Shown one piece after another: positions 24,653-33,047 of a stretch of 64,000 nucleotides of DNA. Each line of letters starts with the position of its first letter. The first letter of the stretch is position 1. Source of the DNA: Polyangiaceae bacterium (lineage in GTDB: Bacteria; Myxococcota_A; Polyangia; Polyangiales; Polyangiaceae). Below the pieces are notes generated by a model. That model was given only the letters and a program-made list of their open reading frames with translations, did no database searches and had not been told where the DNA came from. The position numbers and the translations under genes were made by a program. The DNA lies in assembly GCA_015075635.1 (NCBI GenBank), contig JABTUA010000003.1, forward strand, positions 1,674,001-1,738,000, read 5' to 3'.

Positions 24653-25225
24653 ATGCGCCTCGCCCTCGGGCTCGTCGTCATCGCGCTCGGCTGCGGGCCG
24701 AAGCAGCGCGCTGGCTCACCCGGCCAGGCCGACGATCTGCCGGTGCGCGCGGTGTCCGTCCCCATGCCCGCGCCGGAGGAGGACTCCGGCGGCCCGGCCG
24801 GCGAGACCGTTCCGGATGCCGCCGCGGAGGACACCGGCGACGCGGGGCCGCTTGGTCTGGGCGCCGCGCCGGAACCGAAGCTCTCGCCGCCGCTGCCGGT
24901 GAAGTTCGGCGCGGTGTTTCGGGATCCGGGGGACCCGGTGTTCGGGGCGGAGATCGTCTTGTTCAGCCGCCGCGTCAGCTGCACCGACGCGGCTCGACCG
25001 GACCATCCCGACCGCGTGTTCAAGCTGACCGCCGACTGGGCCGTGCCTTTCAACAGCGTCAACATGGTCGTCTCCCTCACGAACGGCCAGATGACCAGCT
25101 ACCGCGCGAAGGTCGAGGTGCTCTCCGCGCCACCGCGCGTCGGTGCGCTGGGCAAGATCGAGCTGGCGCAGGGCGCGGAGTACAACGTCGGCGGAGGCGT
25201 CGTCGACGTTGTCGTTTGCAGGTAG
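24653..25225 (+). CDS. Lipoprotein with Ala/Pro/Asp-rich spacer
   Basis: A 190-residue exported lipoprotein. The signal peptide ends in VIALGC. An acidic, Pro/Ala-rich linker (about 15-80) leads to a folded C-terminal part with two cysteines (RRVSCTDAARPDHP ... DVVVC) that could form a disulfide. Stretches such as WAVPFNSVNMVVSLTNGQMTSYRAKVEVL suggest a beta-rich domain. It is divergent from the SRPBCC-TetR operon and converges with the E2 gene three bases away. I do not recognise the family. Confidence 0.8.
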   Translation: MRLALGLVVIALGCGPKQRAGSPGQADDLPVRAVSVPMPAPEEDSGGPAGETVPDAAAEDTGDAGPLGLGAAPEPKLSPPLPVKFGAVFRDPGDPVFGAEIVLFSRRVSCTDAARPDHPDRVFKLTADWAVPFNSVNMVVSLTNGQMTSYRAKVEVLSAPPRVGALGKIELAQGAEYNVGGGVVDVVVCR

Positions 25226-25228
25226 GCA

Positions 25229-26401
25229 TCAGAGCTTTCCAGGCTCGGAGAGGAGCTTCTCCAGCTTCGCCAGGAACAGCGCGCCGCGGTGCCCGTCGCT
25301 CGCGCGGTGATCGCCGGCGAGCGTCATGTGCAAGACCGGGCGCGGGACGACCTGACCGTCCACGACCCAGGGTCGGGGCGCCGGCGTGCCGAAGCCCAAG
25401 ATGGCGGTCTGGGGCGGGTAGATCACGCCGGCCACGCTCTCGACCCCGCGCTCGCCCAGGCTGGTCACGGTGATGGTCCCGAGCGACAGCTCGCTCGAGC
25501 GCAGCTGCCCGCGGCGCGCGCGCTCGACCAGATCTCGGAGGCGCTGCATCAGTGCGTCGAGCGAGAGCTGGTCGGCGTCCACGATCGCCGGGATCACCAG
25601 CCCGCCTTCCCGGAGCGAGATGGCCATGCCGATGTGGATCGCGGGGCTCACGACCAGCGCGTCGTTCTCCCACCTGGCGTTCAGCTCGGGGAAATCGTGC
25701 AGGCAGAGCGCGATCGCGCGCAGCAAGAGGACGCCGTAGACGAGCCGCTCCGGCGGGGGGCGCTCGGCGTTCACGCGCTCCAAGAACCCCAGCGCCGCCC
25801 CGAAGCTCATGCTGTGGCTGACGTAGTAGTGGGGGATCTCACGGTTCGAGCGCGCCATGGCCCGGGCGATGGCCTGACGCATGCGCGCGCGGGCGTCGTC
25901 GGCCGGCGCGGCGGGCGCGGCCCCCGGGGGCTCCGTCGCTGCCCGCTTCACGTCTTCGCGGTTGATGGCGCCGCCGGGGCCGGTGCCGGTGAGCCGGCTA
26001 GGGTCCACGCCGAGCTCGCGCGCCAGCCGGCGCGCGGAGGGCGAGATGCGCAGGCGCGGCGGCGCGACGGCGAGCGGCGTGTGCAGCGAGCGCGGAGCGG
26101 CGACCGGTGGCGCGGCGACCGGCGGAGCGGCGACCGGCGGTGGCGCGGGCGGCGCTGCTGGCGCGCCGTCCTCCGCGATCAGCGCCAGCGGCGTCCCCAC
26201 CGGGACCTTGGCGCCTTCGCTCACCAGGAGCTTCTCGACCCGGCCGCTCGTGAACACCTCGACCTCGATCACGCCCTTGTCCGTGTCCACCTCCGCGACG
26301 ATGTCGCCACGCTGCACGAGCTGCCCGGGTTCGACGCGCCAGAGCACCAGCGTGCCCGCCGTCATGTCGGAGCCCAGGGAGGGCATCACGAACTCAGCCA
26401 T
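25229..26401 (-). CDS. pdhC: Dihydrolipoamide acetyltransferase (E2) of a pyruvate dehydrogenase-type complex
   Basis: A 390-residue E2 that transfers acetyl groups from lipoyl to CoA. It has one lipoyl domain (1-75) with the lipoylated Lys in [11 protein letters not shown] (K42), an Ala/Pro-rich linker with short repeats, and an E3-binding domain ([32 protein letters not shown]). The catalytic domain carries [17 protein letters not shown] with the active His and Asp. It overlaps the E1-beta gene by eight bases and is the last gene of the operon. No E3 (dihydrolipoamide dehydrogenase) gene is present, so the complex must borrow one. An acetoin dehydrogenase E2 is the main alternative. Confidence 0.9.
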   Translation of the reverse strand: MAEFVMPSLGSDMTAGTLVLWRVEPGQLVQRGDIVAEVDTDKGVIEVEVFTSGRVEKLLVSEGAKVPVGTPLALIAEDGAPAAPPAPPPVAAPPVAAPPVAAPRSLHTPLAVAPPRLRISPSARRLARELGVDPSRLTGTGPGGAINREDVKRAATEPPGAAPAAPADDARARMRQAIARAMARSNREIPHYYVSHSMSFGAALGFLERVNAERPPPERLVYGVLLLRAIALCLHDFPELNARWENDALVVSPAIHIGMAISLREGGLVIPAIVDADQLSLDALMQRLRDLVERARRGQLRSSELSLGTITVTSLGERGVESVAGVIYPPQTAILGFGTPAPRPWVVDGQVVPRPVLHMTLAGDHRASDGHRGALFLAKLEKLLSEPGKL

Positions 26402-27374
26402 GACCCAGGAGCTCCTTGGCGGCGGCGGCGATGGTCTCCGCTCGCGGCAGCGCCGCGTCTTCCAGGTGCTTGGCGTAGGGCATGGGAACCTCGGCGCTGC
26501 ACACGCGAGCGATGGGCGCGTCGAGCTCGTAGAAGATGCGCTCCGCGCACACCGCCGCGAGCTCGGCGGCGAAGCTGCCGGTCTTCCAGCCTTCGTCCAC
26601 GAAGACGACGCGATGGGTCTTCGCCACGCTCGCGCACACGGCGTCCACGTCGAGGGGGCGCAGGGTCCGGAGGTCCAGCACCTCCGCGTTGACGCCCGCG
26701 GATTCCAGCTCCTTGGCGGCGTCCAGGGCCTTGAACAGCGAGCCTCCGTAGGTGACGAGGCTCACGTCCGTGCCGGGCCTCCGCACCTCCGCGACGCCGA
26801 TCTTCGCGGGCGGGGCGCCGAGGTCCACTTCGCCCTCGCTCGCGTACAGGAGCTGGTGCTCGAAGATGAACACCGGATCGGGGTCGGCCAGGGCTGCGGG
26901 CAGCATGTCGTGGGCGTCCTGCGCCGTCGCTGGGGTCAGCACCTTGATGCCGGGGACGTGGGCGTACCAGCCCTCCAGGCTGTGGGAGTGCTGGGCGGCG
27001 AGCTGGCGCCCGCCACCGGTGGCCATGCGCACCACCAGCGGCACGCTGAGCTGACCGCCCGACATGTGGCGCAGCGTGGCCGCGTTGTTCACCACCTGAT
27101 CCAGCGCCAGCAGGCTGAAGTTGACCGTCATGATCTCGACGATGGGGCGCATGCCGCCGAGCGCCGCGCCGATGCCCATGCCCAGAAACCCGCTCTCCGA
27201 CAGCGGCGTGTCTCGGATGCGCTCGGGGCCGAACTCCTCGAGCAGACCCTTGCTGACGGCGTAGGCGCCGCCGTAGCGGCCCACGTCCTCGCCCATCAGG
27301 AACACTCGTGGATCGGCCCGCAGCGCGTCGCGCAGGGCAGCGCGGATCGCCTCGCGGTAGCTCAGCGTGGTCAT
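26394..27374 (-). CDS. pdhB: Pyruvate dehydrogenase-type E1 component, beta subunit
   Basis: A 326-residue transketolase-like subunit. Family blocks include [55 protein letters not shown] and [18 protein letters not shown], where the His takes part in substrate handling. Paired with E1-alpha it decarboxylates a 2-oxoacid and acetylates the E2 lipoyl group. It overlaps the E1-alpha stop by ATGA. Length and motifs fit PdhB; AcoB of acetoin dehydrogenase is close in sequence and cannot be fully excluded. Confidence 0.9.
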   Translation of the reverse strand: MTTLSYREAIRAALRDALRADPRVFLMGEDVGRYGGAYAVSKGLLEEFGPERIRDTPLSESGFLGMGIGAALGGMRPIVEIMTVNFSLLALDQVVNNAATLRHMSGGQLSVPLVVRMATGGGRQLAAQHSHSLEGWYAHVPGIKVLTPATAQDAHDMLPAALADPDPVFIFEHQLLYASEGEVDLGAPPAKIGVAEVRRPGTDVSLVTYGGSLFKALDAAKELESAGVNAEVLDLRTLRPLDVDAVCASVAKTHRVVFVDEGWKTGSFAAELAAVCAERIFYELDAPIARVCSAEVPMPYAKHLEDAALPRAETIAAAAKELLGHG

Positions 27375-28345
27375 CGCGCCTCCGGCGTGTACACGTCGCG
27401 CGTCAGATCGGCGACGGGCTCGAGCGGTCCGGCTTCGGCGGCTTCGCAGGCCAGAGCCACCTCGGCAGCGACGCGCGCTTCGATGTCCGCGTGCGCCGCA
27501 TCGTCGAGCCAGCTCCGTCCTCGAAGCTCTGCCCCCGCCAGCTCGATCGGATCGTGCTTTCCCGCCCACTCGTTCACCTCGTCGCGGGTCCGGTAGGCCT
27601 CCGCGTCGTACATCGAGTGCGCGCGGAAGCGGTAGGTCCTGGCCTCGAGGAAGAACGGGCTCCGGTGCCGGCGGACCTCGCTCACGGCGTGGCGCATCGC
27701 CGCCTCCACCGCGAACAGATCCATGCCGTCGACGTTCTCGGCGGGGATGCCGTAGGCGCGGGGCTTGACGCACAAATCGGTGACCGATTCGTGCCGCTCG
27801 AGCGCAGTGCCCATGGCGTACAGGTTGTTCTCGCACACGAACAGCACCGGCACGCGCCAGAGCGCCGCCAGGTTCATCGACTCGTGGAACTCGCCCTCGT
27901 CCACCGCGCCGTCGCCGAAGAAGCACGCGGTGACGCGCTCTTCGCCCAGCATCGAAGCGGCCAGGGCGAGTCCCACGGCCACCGGCAGCCCTGCGCCGAC
28001 GATGGCGTGGCCACCGTAGAAGCGGTGAGGGAGAGAGAACAGGTGCATGGAGCCGCCGCGCCCCCGGCTGCAGCCGTTCGTCTTGCCGAACATCTCCGCC
28101 ATGACCGAGCTCGCCGAGAGCCCTCGGCAGAGCGCGTGCCCGTGCTCGCGGTAGGTGGCGACGACGTTGTCGTCGGGCGAGAGCGCGGCCATCCCCCCGA
28201 CCGCCACGGCCTCTTCGCCGATGTACAGGTGCAAGAAGCCGCGGATCTTCCCGGCGCTGTAGACCTCCGCGCACTTCTCCTCGAAGCGCCGGATCAGGAG
28301 CATCTGCTCGAACAGCTCGAGCGCTCGCTCGCGCGTCTCGATCAC
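27371..28345 (-). CDS. pdhA: Pyruvate dehydrogenase-type E1 component, alpha subunit
   Basis: A 324-residue subunit binding thiamine diphosphate. The TPP motif runs from [19 protein letters not shown] to [34 protein letters not shown] and [15 protein letters not shown] are characteristic of pyruvate dehydrogenase E1-alpha rather than branched-chain enzymes. It overlaps the acetyl-CoA synthetase stop by ATGA and the E1-beta start by ATGA, so the four-gene operon is tightly coupled. AcoA-type acetoin dehydrogenase is the closest alternative. Confidence 0.9.
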   Translation of the reverse strand: MIETRERALELFEQMLLIRRFEEKCAEVYSAGKIRGFLHLYIGEEAVAVGGMAALSPDDNVVATYREHGHALCRGLSASSVMAEMFGKTNGCSRGRGGSMHLFSLPHRFYGGHAIVGAGLPVAVGLALAASMLGEERVTACFFGDGAVDEGEFHESMNLAALWRVPVLFVCENNLYAMGTALERHESVTDLCVKPRAYGIPAENVDGMDLFAVEAAMRHAVSEVRRHRSPFFLEARTYRFRAHSMYDAEAYRTRDEVNEWAGKHDPIELAGAELRGRSWLDDAAHADIEARVAAEVALACEAAEAGPLEPVADLTRDVYTPEAR

Positions 28346-30102
28346 GACTCGCTCCTCTCCAACGTGGACAAATCGCCTTCGGGCAGGCCGAGCTCGCGCG
28401 CCTTGAGCAAGCGCCGCATGATCTTGCCGCTCTTCGTCTTGGGCAGATCGGCCGTGCAGGCGAGCTCCTTGGGCGCCACCGCCGGACCCAAGCGCTTGCG
28501 GGCGTGACCCAGGATCCCGAGCGACAGCTCTTCGCTCCAGGTGAAGCCCGGCCGCAGCGAGACGAACGCCTTGATGATCTCCCCAGCGACCGGATCGGGC
28601 TTGCCGATCACCCCAGCCTCCGCCACCGCCGGGTGCTCTACCAGCACGCTCTCGACCTCGAACGGGCCGATTAGGTGCCCCGCCGTCTTGATCACGTCGT
28701 CCGCCCGCCCCACGAACCAGAAGTAGCCGTCGGGGTCCTGCTTCGCCAGATCACCGGTCAGGTACCAACCGCCCGCGAAGCACTTCTCGTAGCGCTCCGG
28801 CGCGTTCAGGTAGGCGCGGAACATGCTGGGCCAGCCGGGCCGGAGCGCGAGCTCGCCCTGCTCACCTGGGGTCTCCACGACCTCCACGCCGTTGGCGGTT
28901 CTGCGCACGATGGCAGCCTCCACGCCCGGCAGCGGCCGCCCCATCGAGCCCGGGCGGATGTCCATCGAGGCGAAGTTCGAGATCATGATCCCGCCCGTCT
29001 CGGTCTGCCACCAGTTGTCGTGGAACGGCAGGCCGAGCGTGTCGGCGCCCCAGAGCACGGCCTCGGGATTCAGCGGCTCGCCCACGCTCGCCGCCAGGCG
29101 CACGCGGGACAAATCGTACTTCTTCGGCAGCTCGCTGCCGGCCTTCATCAACATGCGGATCGCGGTGGGCGCCGTGTACCAGACGGTCACCCGCTGCTCC
29201 TCCAGCGTGCGGTACCAGCGCTCGGCTTCGAACTCCGCCTCGTCCACCAGCATCGTCACGCCGTTGGTGAGCGGCGCGATGATGCCGTAGGACGTCCCGG
29301 TGACCCAGCCGGGATCTGCGGTACACCAGAACACGTCGTCGTCGTGCAGGTCGAGCGCGAGGCGCCCGGTCACGTGGTGCATGAGCACAGCCTTGTGCAC
29401 GTGCAGCGCGCCCTTCGGCGTCCCGGTGGTTCCGCTGGTGAAGTGCAGGAGCGCCGGCGCCTCGGCGCTGGTCGGCTCGATCTCGTAGCGGGCGCTGGAG
29501 CTGTCCACCAGCTCGTGGAAGCCGAGCGTTCCTTCCGGCGGCAGGCCCTCGTCGGTCACGATGATCACGTGCTCGAGGGACGGCAACGCCGCGCGGATGC
29601 TCGCGACCTTCTTCTTGTAGAGCGACGTGGTCGTCACCAGCACTCGGGCGCCTCCCAGCTCGAGACGCTGCCGGATCGGCTCGGGGCCGAAGGCCGAGAA
29701 CATCGGGCAGAAGACCGCGCGGTGCTTGAGCGTGCCGAGCGCCGTCACGTACAGCTCCGGAATGCGGCCGAGCAGCGCGAAGACGCGATCTCCCGGCGCG
29801 ACGCCGAGCTTGGCGAGGGCATTCGCGAAGCGGTTCGTGCGCCGATGGAGGTCTTCGTAGCTGAGCTCGACGGGCTCGCCGTGCTTGGGCAACCACCGCA
29901 GCGCGACGTGGCCGCCGCGGCCGCGGACGACGTGACGGTCGATCGCCTCGTACGCCATGTTGAGCCCGCGCCCGCCGGGCAATCCGTCCAAGAGCGAGCG
30001 CGCCTTGTCCCAACGGAAGACCGATCGGGCTCGCTCGTAATCATCGAGGTTGGGCCGCGCCCCGCGCGCGGGCCTCGGTTTGACGATCACCCGTGGGCTC
30101 AT
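28342..30102 (-). CDS. acsA: Acetyl-CoA synthetase (AMP-forming)
   Basis: A 586-residue adenylate-forming enzyme that activates acetate (or a similar short acid) to acetyl-CoA. Motifs are [17 protein letters not shown] (phosphate-binding), [56 protein letters not shown], and the C-terminal [11 protein letters not shown] whose Lys is the usual acetylation target. It is shorter than the E. coli enzyme and resembles the AcsA type. ATG 30102 is chosen over a TTG 18 bases upstream. The sigma-54-like promoter at 30116-30131 lies directly before it. With the E1/E2 genes it forms an acetyl-CoA-generating operon. Confidence 0.93.
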   Translation of the reverse strand: MSPRVIVKPRPARGARPNLDDYERARSVFRWDKARSLLDGLPGGRGLNMAYEAIDRHVVRGRGGHVALRWLPKHGEPVELSYEDLHRRTNRFANALAKLGVAPGDRVFALLGRIPELYVTALGTLKHRAVFCPMFSAFGPEPIRQRLELGGARVLVTTTSLYKKKVASIRAALPSLEHVIIVTDEGLPPEGTLGFHELVDSSSARYEIEPTSAEAPALLHFTSGTTGTPKGALHVHKAVLMHHVTGRLALDLHDDDVFWCTADPGWVTGTSYGIIAPLTNGVTMLVDEAEFEAERWYRTLEEQRVTVWYTAPTAIRMLMKAGSELPKKYDLSRVRLAASVGEPLNPEAVLWGADTLGLPFHDNWWQTETGGIMISNFASMDIRPGSMGRPLPGVEAAIVRRTANGVEVVETPGEQGELALRPGWPSMFRAYLNAPERYEKCFAGGWYLTGDLAKQDPDGYFWFVGRADDVIKTAGHLIGPFEVESVLVEHPAVAEAGVIGKPDPVAGEIIKAFVSLRPGFTWSEELSLGILGHARKRLGPAVAPKELACTADLPKTKSGKIMRRLLKARELGLPEGDLSTLERSES

Positions 30103-30115
30103 GCGTCGGATCCGA

Positions 30116-30131
30116 GGCAATTGGCGTACCG
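30116..30131 (-). promoter_or_regulatory. Sigma-54-type promoter for the acs-pdh operon
   Basis: Minus-strand CGGTACGCCAATTGCC has GG-N10-GC with TACG and TTGC, and 9 of 12 informative matches. It is the weakest of the set, but its 13-base distance to the start codon resembles the hydrogenase and Usp promoters. Confidence 0.52.
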
Positions 30132-30261
30132 GTCGCCGACACCGCGGGTCGGCCGCGCTCCCCCTCCGACCTCACGCACGGGTTGCCGCGGGCGCATGCC
30201 TGCCCGCAGTCCTTGCGTACTCGAGCTCCAGCTGGCCACCGGAATCAGCGGGCTATCTTGC

Positions 30262-30277
30262 TGGAACGGAGCTTGCC
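30262..30277 (+). promoter_or_regulatory. Sigma-54-type promoter for the coiled-coil/CBS operon
   Basis: TGGAACGGAGCTTGCC has TGG, ACG and TTGC intact, GG-N10-GC, and 10 of 12 informative matches. It lies 18 bases before the ATG at 30296 and is divergent from the acs-pdh operon. Confidence 0.66.
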
Positions 30278-30295
30278 CGTTTCATCGAAATCGCC

Positions 30296-30550
30296 ATGAC
30301 CACTACAGAAAACCTCAAGCGGAATCTCAACCAGGATCTCACCGAGCTCCTGCGCTTGCGCGACGAGATTCGGGTCAAAGTCCACCTGGCGGGGCTCGAC
30401 GCGAAGAGCGCGTGGAAGGCGCTCGAGCCGCGCCTCGACCAGCTCGAGCGCGAGGCGCGTGAGGACGGCGTGCTCGTCAAAGATGCCAGCGTCGCGCTGG
30501 CGAAGGATCTCAAGAAGGCCCTCGAGCAGTTCCGCGCTCGCCTGGTGTGA
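30296..30550 (+). CDS. Small helical protein, first gene of CBS operon
   Basis: An 84-residue charged protein, predicted almost wholly helical with a heptad-like pattern (NLNQDLTELLRLRDEIRVKV, LEPRLDQLEREAREDGVLV, LAKDLKKALEQFRARLV). This suggests a coiled coil or helical hairpin. There is no signal peptide. No family is recognised. It is followed after 19 bases by the first CBS gene and preceded by a sigma-54-like promoter with no visible ribosome site, so it may be translated from a very short leader. Confidence 0.8.
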   Translation: MTTTENLKRNLNQDLTELLRLRDEIRVKVHLAGLDAKSAWKALEPRLDQLEREAREDGVLVKDASVALAKDLKKALEQFRARLV

Positions 30551-30569
30551 GGCGAGAAGGGAGCGCGTC

Positions 30570-31307
30570 ATGCCAAGAACGGTCAAGGAGATCATGAACG
30601 GCGAGCTCTTCAGCTTGCGCACTCACGACGGAACCGACGACGCGCTCGGGTACATCCTCGGGCTCGGCATCACGGCTGCGCCCGTCTTGGACGAGGCGAA
30701 GAAGCCCATCGGGCTGGCGTCCTTCCGTGACCTCTTGCGCGCGCCATCGCCCGCCACGGTGGCGGAGCGGATGACGGTGCCGGCCGTCACCGTGCGCTCC
30801 GACGCCAGCGTCGAGGAGGCCGCCCGGGTGATCGCGGACAAGGGCGTTCACCGCGCCGTGGTGGTGGACGCCGAGGGACGCGCGGTGGGCGTGGCCTCGT
30901 CGATCGACGTGATCCGGGGGCTCCTCGGCCTACCGGCGGCGCATCCGTCGGCGTTCCCGCACTGGGACAGGGCCCGCGGAGTCTCCTGGACCGACGACAC
31001 GCTGCTCGACCTCGAGCGGCTGGACGTGGCGCCGGACGAGGCGGGCGTGCTCGCGCTCATCCGGGGCGGCAAGGATCTGGAGGAGCGGGTGGTGTGGGCG
31101 GAGTCCGCTCACAACGTGCGCACGCGCCTCTACGACATCTTGTCCCGCCCGCAGGACGAGCAGCCGATGCTGAAGCGCATCCTCGCCAGCTACTCCGGGC
31201 TGCGCTTCAGGGCGGCGGCCATCCACATGGCCGACCAGCGCGAGGCCGTGTCCGAGTCCCTGATGGCCGAAGCACTCTCGGCGCTCGCCCCCGCCAGCGC
31301 CGAGTGA
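30570..31307 (+). CDS. CBS-domain protein with helical C-terminal extension
   Basis: A 245-residue protein. A CBS pair fills residues 1-120 (TVKEIMNGELFSLRTHDGTDDAL, GITAAPVLDEAKKPIGLASFRDLL, VAERMTVPAVTVRSDASVEEA, VHRAVVVDAEGRAVGVASSIDVI). The remaining 125 residues are unlike CBS domains. They contain conserved-looking LRFRAAAIHMADQREAVSESLMAEAL and could be an effector or dimerisation region. GAAGGGAG lies just before ATG 30570. Middle gene of a three-gene operon with a second CBS protein. Confidence 0.88.
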   Translation: MPRTVKEIMNGELFSLRTHDGTDDALGYILGLGITAAPVLDEAKKPIGLASFRDLLRAPSPATVAERMTVPAVTVRSDASVEEAARVIADKGVHRAVVVDAEGRAVGVASSIDVIRGLLGLPAAHPSAFPHWDRARGVSWTDDTLLDLERLDVAPDEAGVLALIRGGKDLEERVVWAESAHNVRTRLYDILSRPQDEQPMLKRILASYSGLRFRAAAIHMADQREAVSESLMAEALSALAPASAE

Positions 31308-31322
31308 TGGAGGAGGAGACGC

Positions 31323-31835
31323 ATGGCGACAGGACTGACCCCCGTTCGCGAGATCATGAGCAAGGCAGTGCTGGGCGTGGAGCCGGGCATGCGCGTCGCG
31401 GACGCGCTGGACTTCGCCCGCGAGCACGCCATCACCCACCTGCCCGTCGTGGTAGCTGGGCGCGCGGTGGGGGTCGTCTGCACCTGCGACCTGGAGGATG
31501 CGAAGCTCGACAGCGACGTGTCGTCCATCATGCACGCGCCGCCGGTCAGCATCGGCAGCGAGTGTCTGATGGCCGAGGCGGCGGCGACGATGGCCGAGAA
31601 GGGCGTGGGCTCGGTGCTGGTCCTGACCGGTGGGCGACTGACCGGCATCGTGACCCGCTCGGACTTCGAGCGGGTCGGTATGGCGGAGGCTGCGTTCGGC
31701 GACCAACGCTGCTCGGTGTGCAAGAGCTACCAGCACGTGCACATCGATCCGCGCTGCGGCTACCTCCTGTGCGCCGCTTGCCGCGCCGGCGCGCGCTGCG
31801 CCAAGGAGGGCTCCGAGCTGGGGGGCGGCGACTGA
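31323..31835 (+). CDS. CBS-domain pair fused to a Cys-rich zinc-ribbon-like tail
   Basis: A 170-residue protein. The CBS pair (VREIMSKAVLGVEPGMRVADAL, ITHLPVVVAGRAVGVVCTCDL, VSSIMHAPPVSIGSECLMAEAA, GSVLVLTGGRLTGIVTRSDF) is followed by a tail with CSVCKSYQHVHIDPRCGYLLCAACRAGARC. Five or six cysteines and two histidines there suggest a bound Zn or Fe-S centre, which could make adenylate sensing redox- or metal-dependent. It is preceded by GGAGGAG. Last gene of the operon; the divergent-facing lipoprotein gene converges 9 bases later. Confidence 0.88.
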   Translation: MATGLTPVREIMSKAVLGVEPGMRVADALDFAREHAITHLPVVVAGRAVGVVCTCDLEDAKLDSDVSSIMHAPPVSIGSECLMAEAAATMAEKGVGSVLVLTGGRLTGIVTRSDFERVGMAEAAFGDQRCSVCKSYQHVHIDPRCGYLLCAACRAGARCAKEGSELGGGD

Positions 31836-31844
31836 GGGGTGTCC

Positions 31845-32573
31845 CTAGTCGAAGCCATTCAGGTGCACCAGGTACCACTCGCCGCGCCAGGAGATCAGGC
31901 TGGTGAGCTCCAGTGACGCCGGCTTGCCCTGGGCGGTCTCGTAGCGCAGGCGATTGCGCGTGACTCGGTAGTAGCCGAGCTTGTTGCCCTCGCTCCTCGG
32001 CTTCATCCACTTCAAGCGCTCCTTGGCCAGCTCGACGCCGACGAAGCGGGCGCTCTTGGCGTCCGGGCCCAGGCGCTCGTGGTAGTCGTGGACGTCTCGG
32101 CGGAAGTTCGCCATCAGGCGCCGCTCCCAGTCGCGCTTCGGGTCCTTCACGTCCTTGACTTGCTCGTAGGCGACGAGGGGGAAGAAGAAGCCCTCCGCCA
32201 TCGACGGGTCGTCGGCCTGGATGGCCCGGAACAGCGCGCGCGCGCCGGCCTCGAACCAGGGCGAGCTGGAGCTGGGCTCGGCCTCGGTCTGCGGCAGGGG
32301 CGTGCCGTCCGCGTCGCGCAGCTCGGGCGGCGTGAGAGCAGTCGGACCGGCGTCCCTCGCTGGCGCCGCCTCACCAGCGTCGCTCGGTGCCGGGCTGGCA
32401 TCCGGCGGCGCCGCGGCGTCCGCGCGCGCCAGCTCCCGATTGGGCTTCGATGAGCGGCGCTCTCGCTGCGGCGAGCTCTGGGCCGAGTTGACGGACGACG
32501 GCGACGTGGGCGGCTCGGCTCGGTCGCAAGCCGCCCCGCACAAGGCGAGGGCGACCAAGGCACGGTACGACAT
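31845..32573 (-). CDS. Lipoprotein of unknown function
   Basis: A 242-residue exported lipoprotein with a short signal peptide ending LCGAAC. A long disordered Ser/Pro/Asp-rich region (about 20-85) precedes a folded C-terminal domain (about 95-242): FEAGARALFRAIQADDPSMAEGFFFPLVAYEQVKDVKDP to LISWRGEWYLVHLNGF. The fold pattern (a helix pair followed by strands with terminal WRGEWYLVHL) is reminiscent of NTF2-like domains, but this is only an impression. Divergent from the rpiB-like gene. Confidence 0.78.
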   Translation of the reverse strand: MSYRALVALALCGAACDRAEPPTSPSSVNSAQSSPQRERRSSKPNRELARADAAAPPDASPAPSDAGEAAPARDAGPTALTPPELRDADGTPLPQTEAEPSSSSPWFEAGARALFRAIQADDPSMAEGFFFPLVAYEQVKDVKDPKRDWERRLMANFRRDVHDYHERLGPDAKSARFVGVELAKERLKWMKPRSEGNKLGYYRVTRNRLRYETAQGKPASLELTSLISWRGEWYLVHLNGFD

Positions 32574-32612
32574 GGCGCGACGAGGTTAGTACGCCTGCTA
32601 TCATCCGGCGCG

Positions 32613-33044
32613 ATGAAGATCGCGCTGGGAGCGGACGAAGACACGCACTTGGTGGGGAGCATCCGTGGCTGGCTGGAGCAGCAGGGACACGAGGTGGTGC
32701 CTCACGGTGCCGCCGTGGGCGTGAGCGAGCCCTGGGCCAAGACCGCCCTCGACGTGGCCGAGGGGGTGGCCGCCAGGCGCTTCGACCTTGGCGTGGTTTG
32801 TTGCTGGACCGGCACCGGCGTCTCCATCGCGGCCAACAAGGTGCCCGGTGTCCGCGCCGCCCTCTGCGCCGACGCCGAGACGGCGCGCGGGGCCCGCAAG
32901 TGGAACGACGCCAACGTGCTCGCGCTCAGCCTGCGCAGCACGAGCGAGCAGGTGGCGAGGGAGATCCTCGCAGCCTTCGTCGCGGAACCCTATGCAGGGA
33001 CCGAAGACGCGAGCCTCGGCGCCATCCGCGAGCGCGAAGCCTGA
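32613..33044 (+). CDS. rpiB: RpiB/LacA/LacB-family sugar-phosphate isomerase
   Basis: A 143-residue protein beginning MKIALGADEDTHLVGSIRGWLEQQGHEV, with the GxD of the substrate loop. It continues VVCCWTGTGVSIAANKVPGVRAALCAD, whose GTGxSIAANK is the anion-binding signature and whose Cys matches the catalytic base of RpiB. ARKWNDANVLALSLR is also typical. It probably interconverts ribose-5-phosphate and ribulose-5-phosphate. LacAB-type substrates are possible. The stop lies only 3 bases from the converging tolC-like gene. Confidence 0.9.
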   Translation: MKIALGADEDTHLVGSIRGWLEQQGHEVVPHGAAVGVSEPWAKTALDVAEGVAARRFDLGVVCCWTGTGVSIAANKVPGVRAALCADAETARGARKWNDANVLALSLRSTSEQVAREILAAFVAEPYAGTEDASLGAIREREA

Positions 33045-33047
33045 CCT

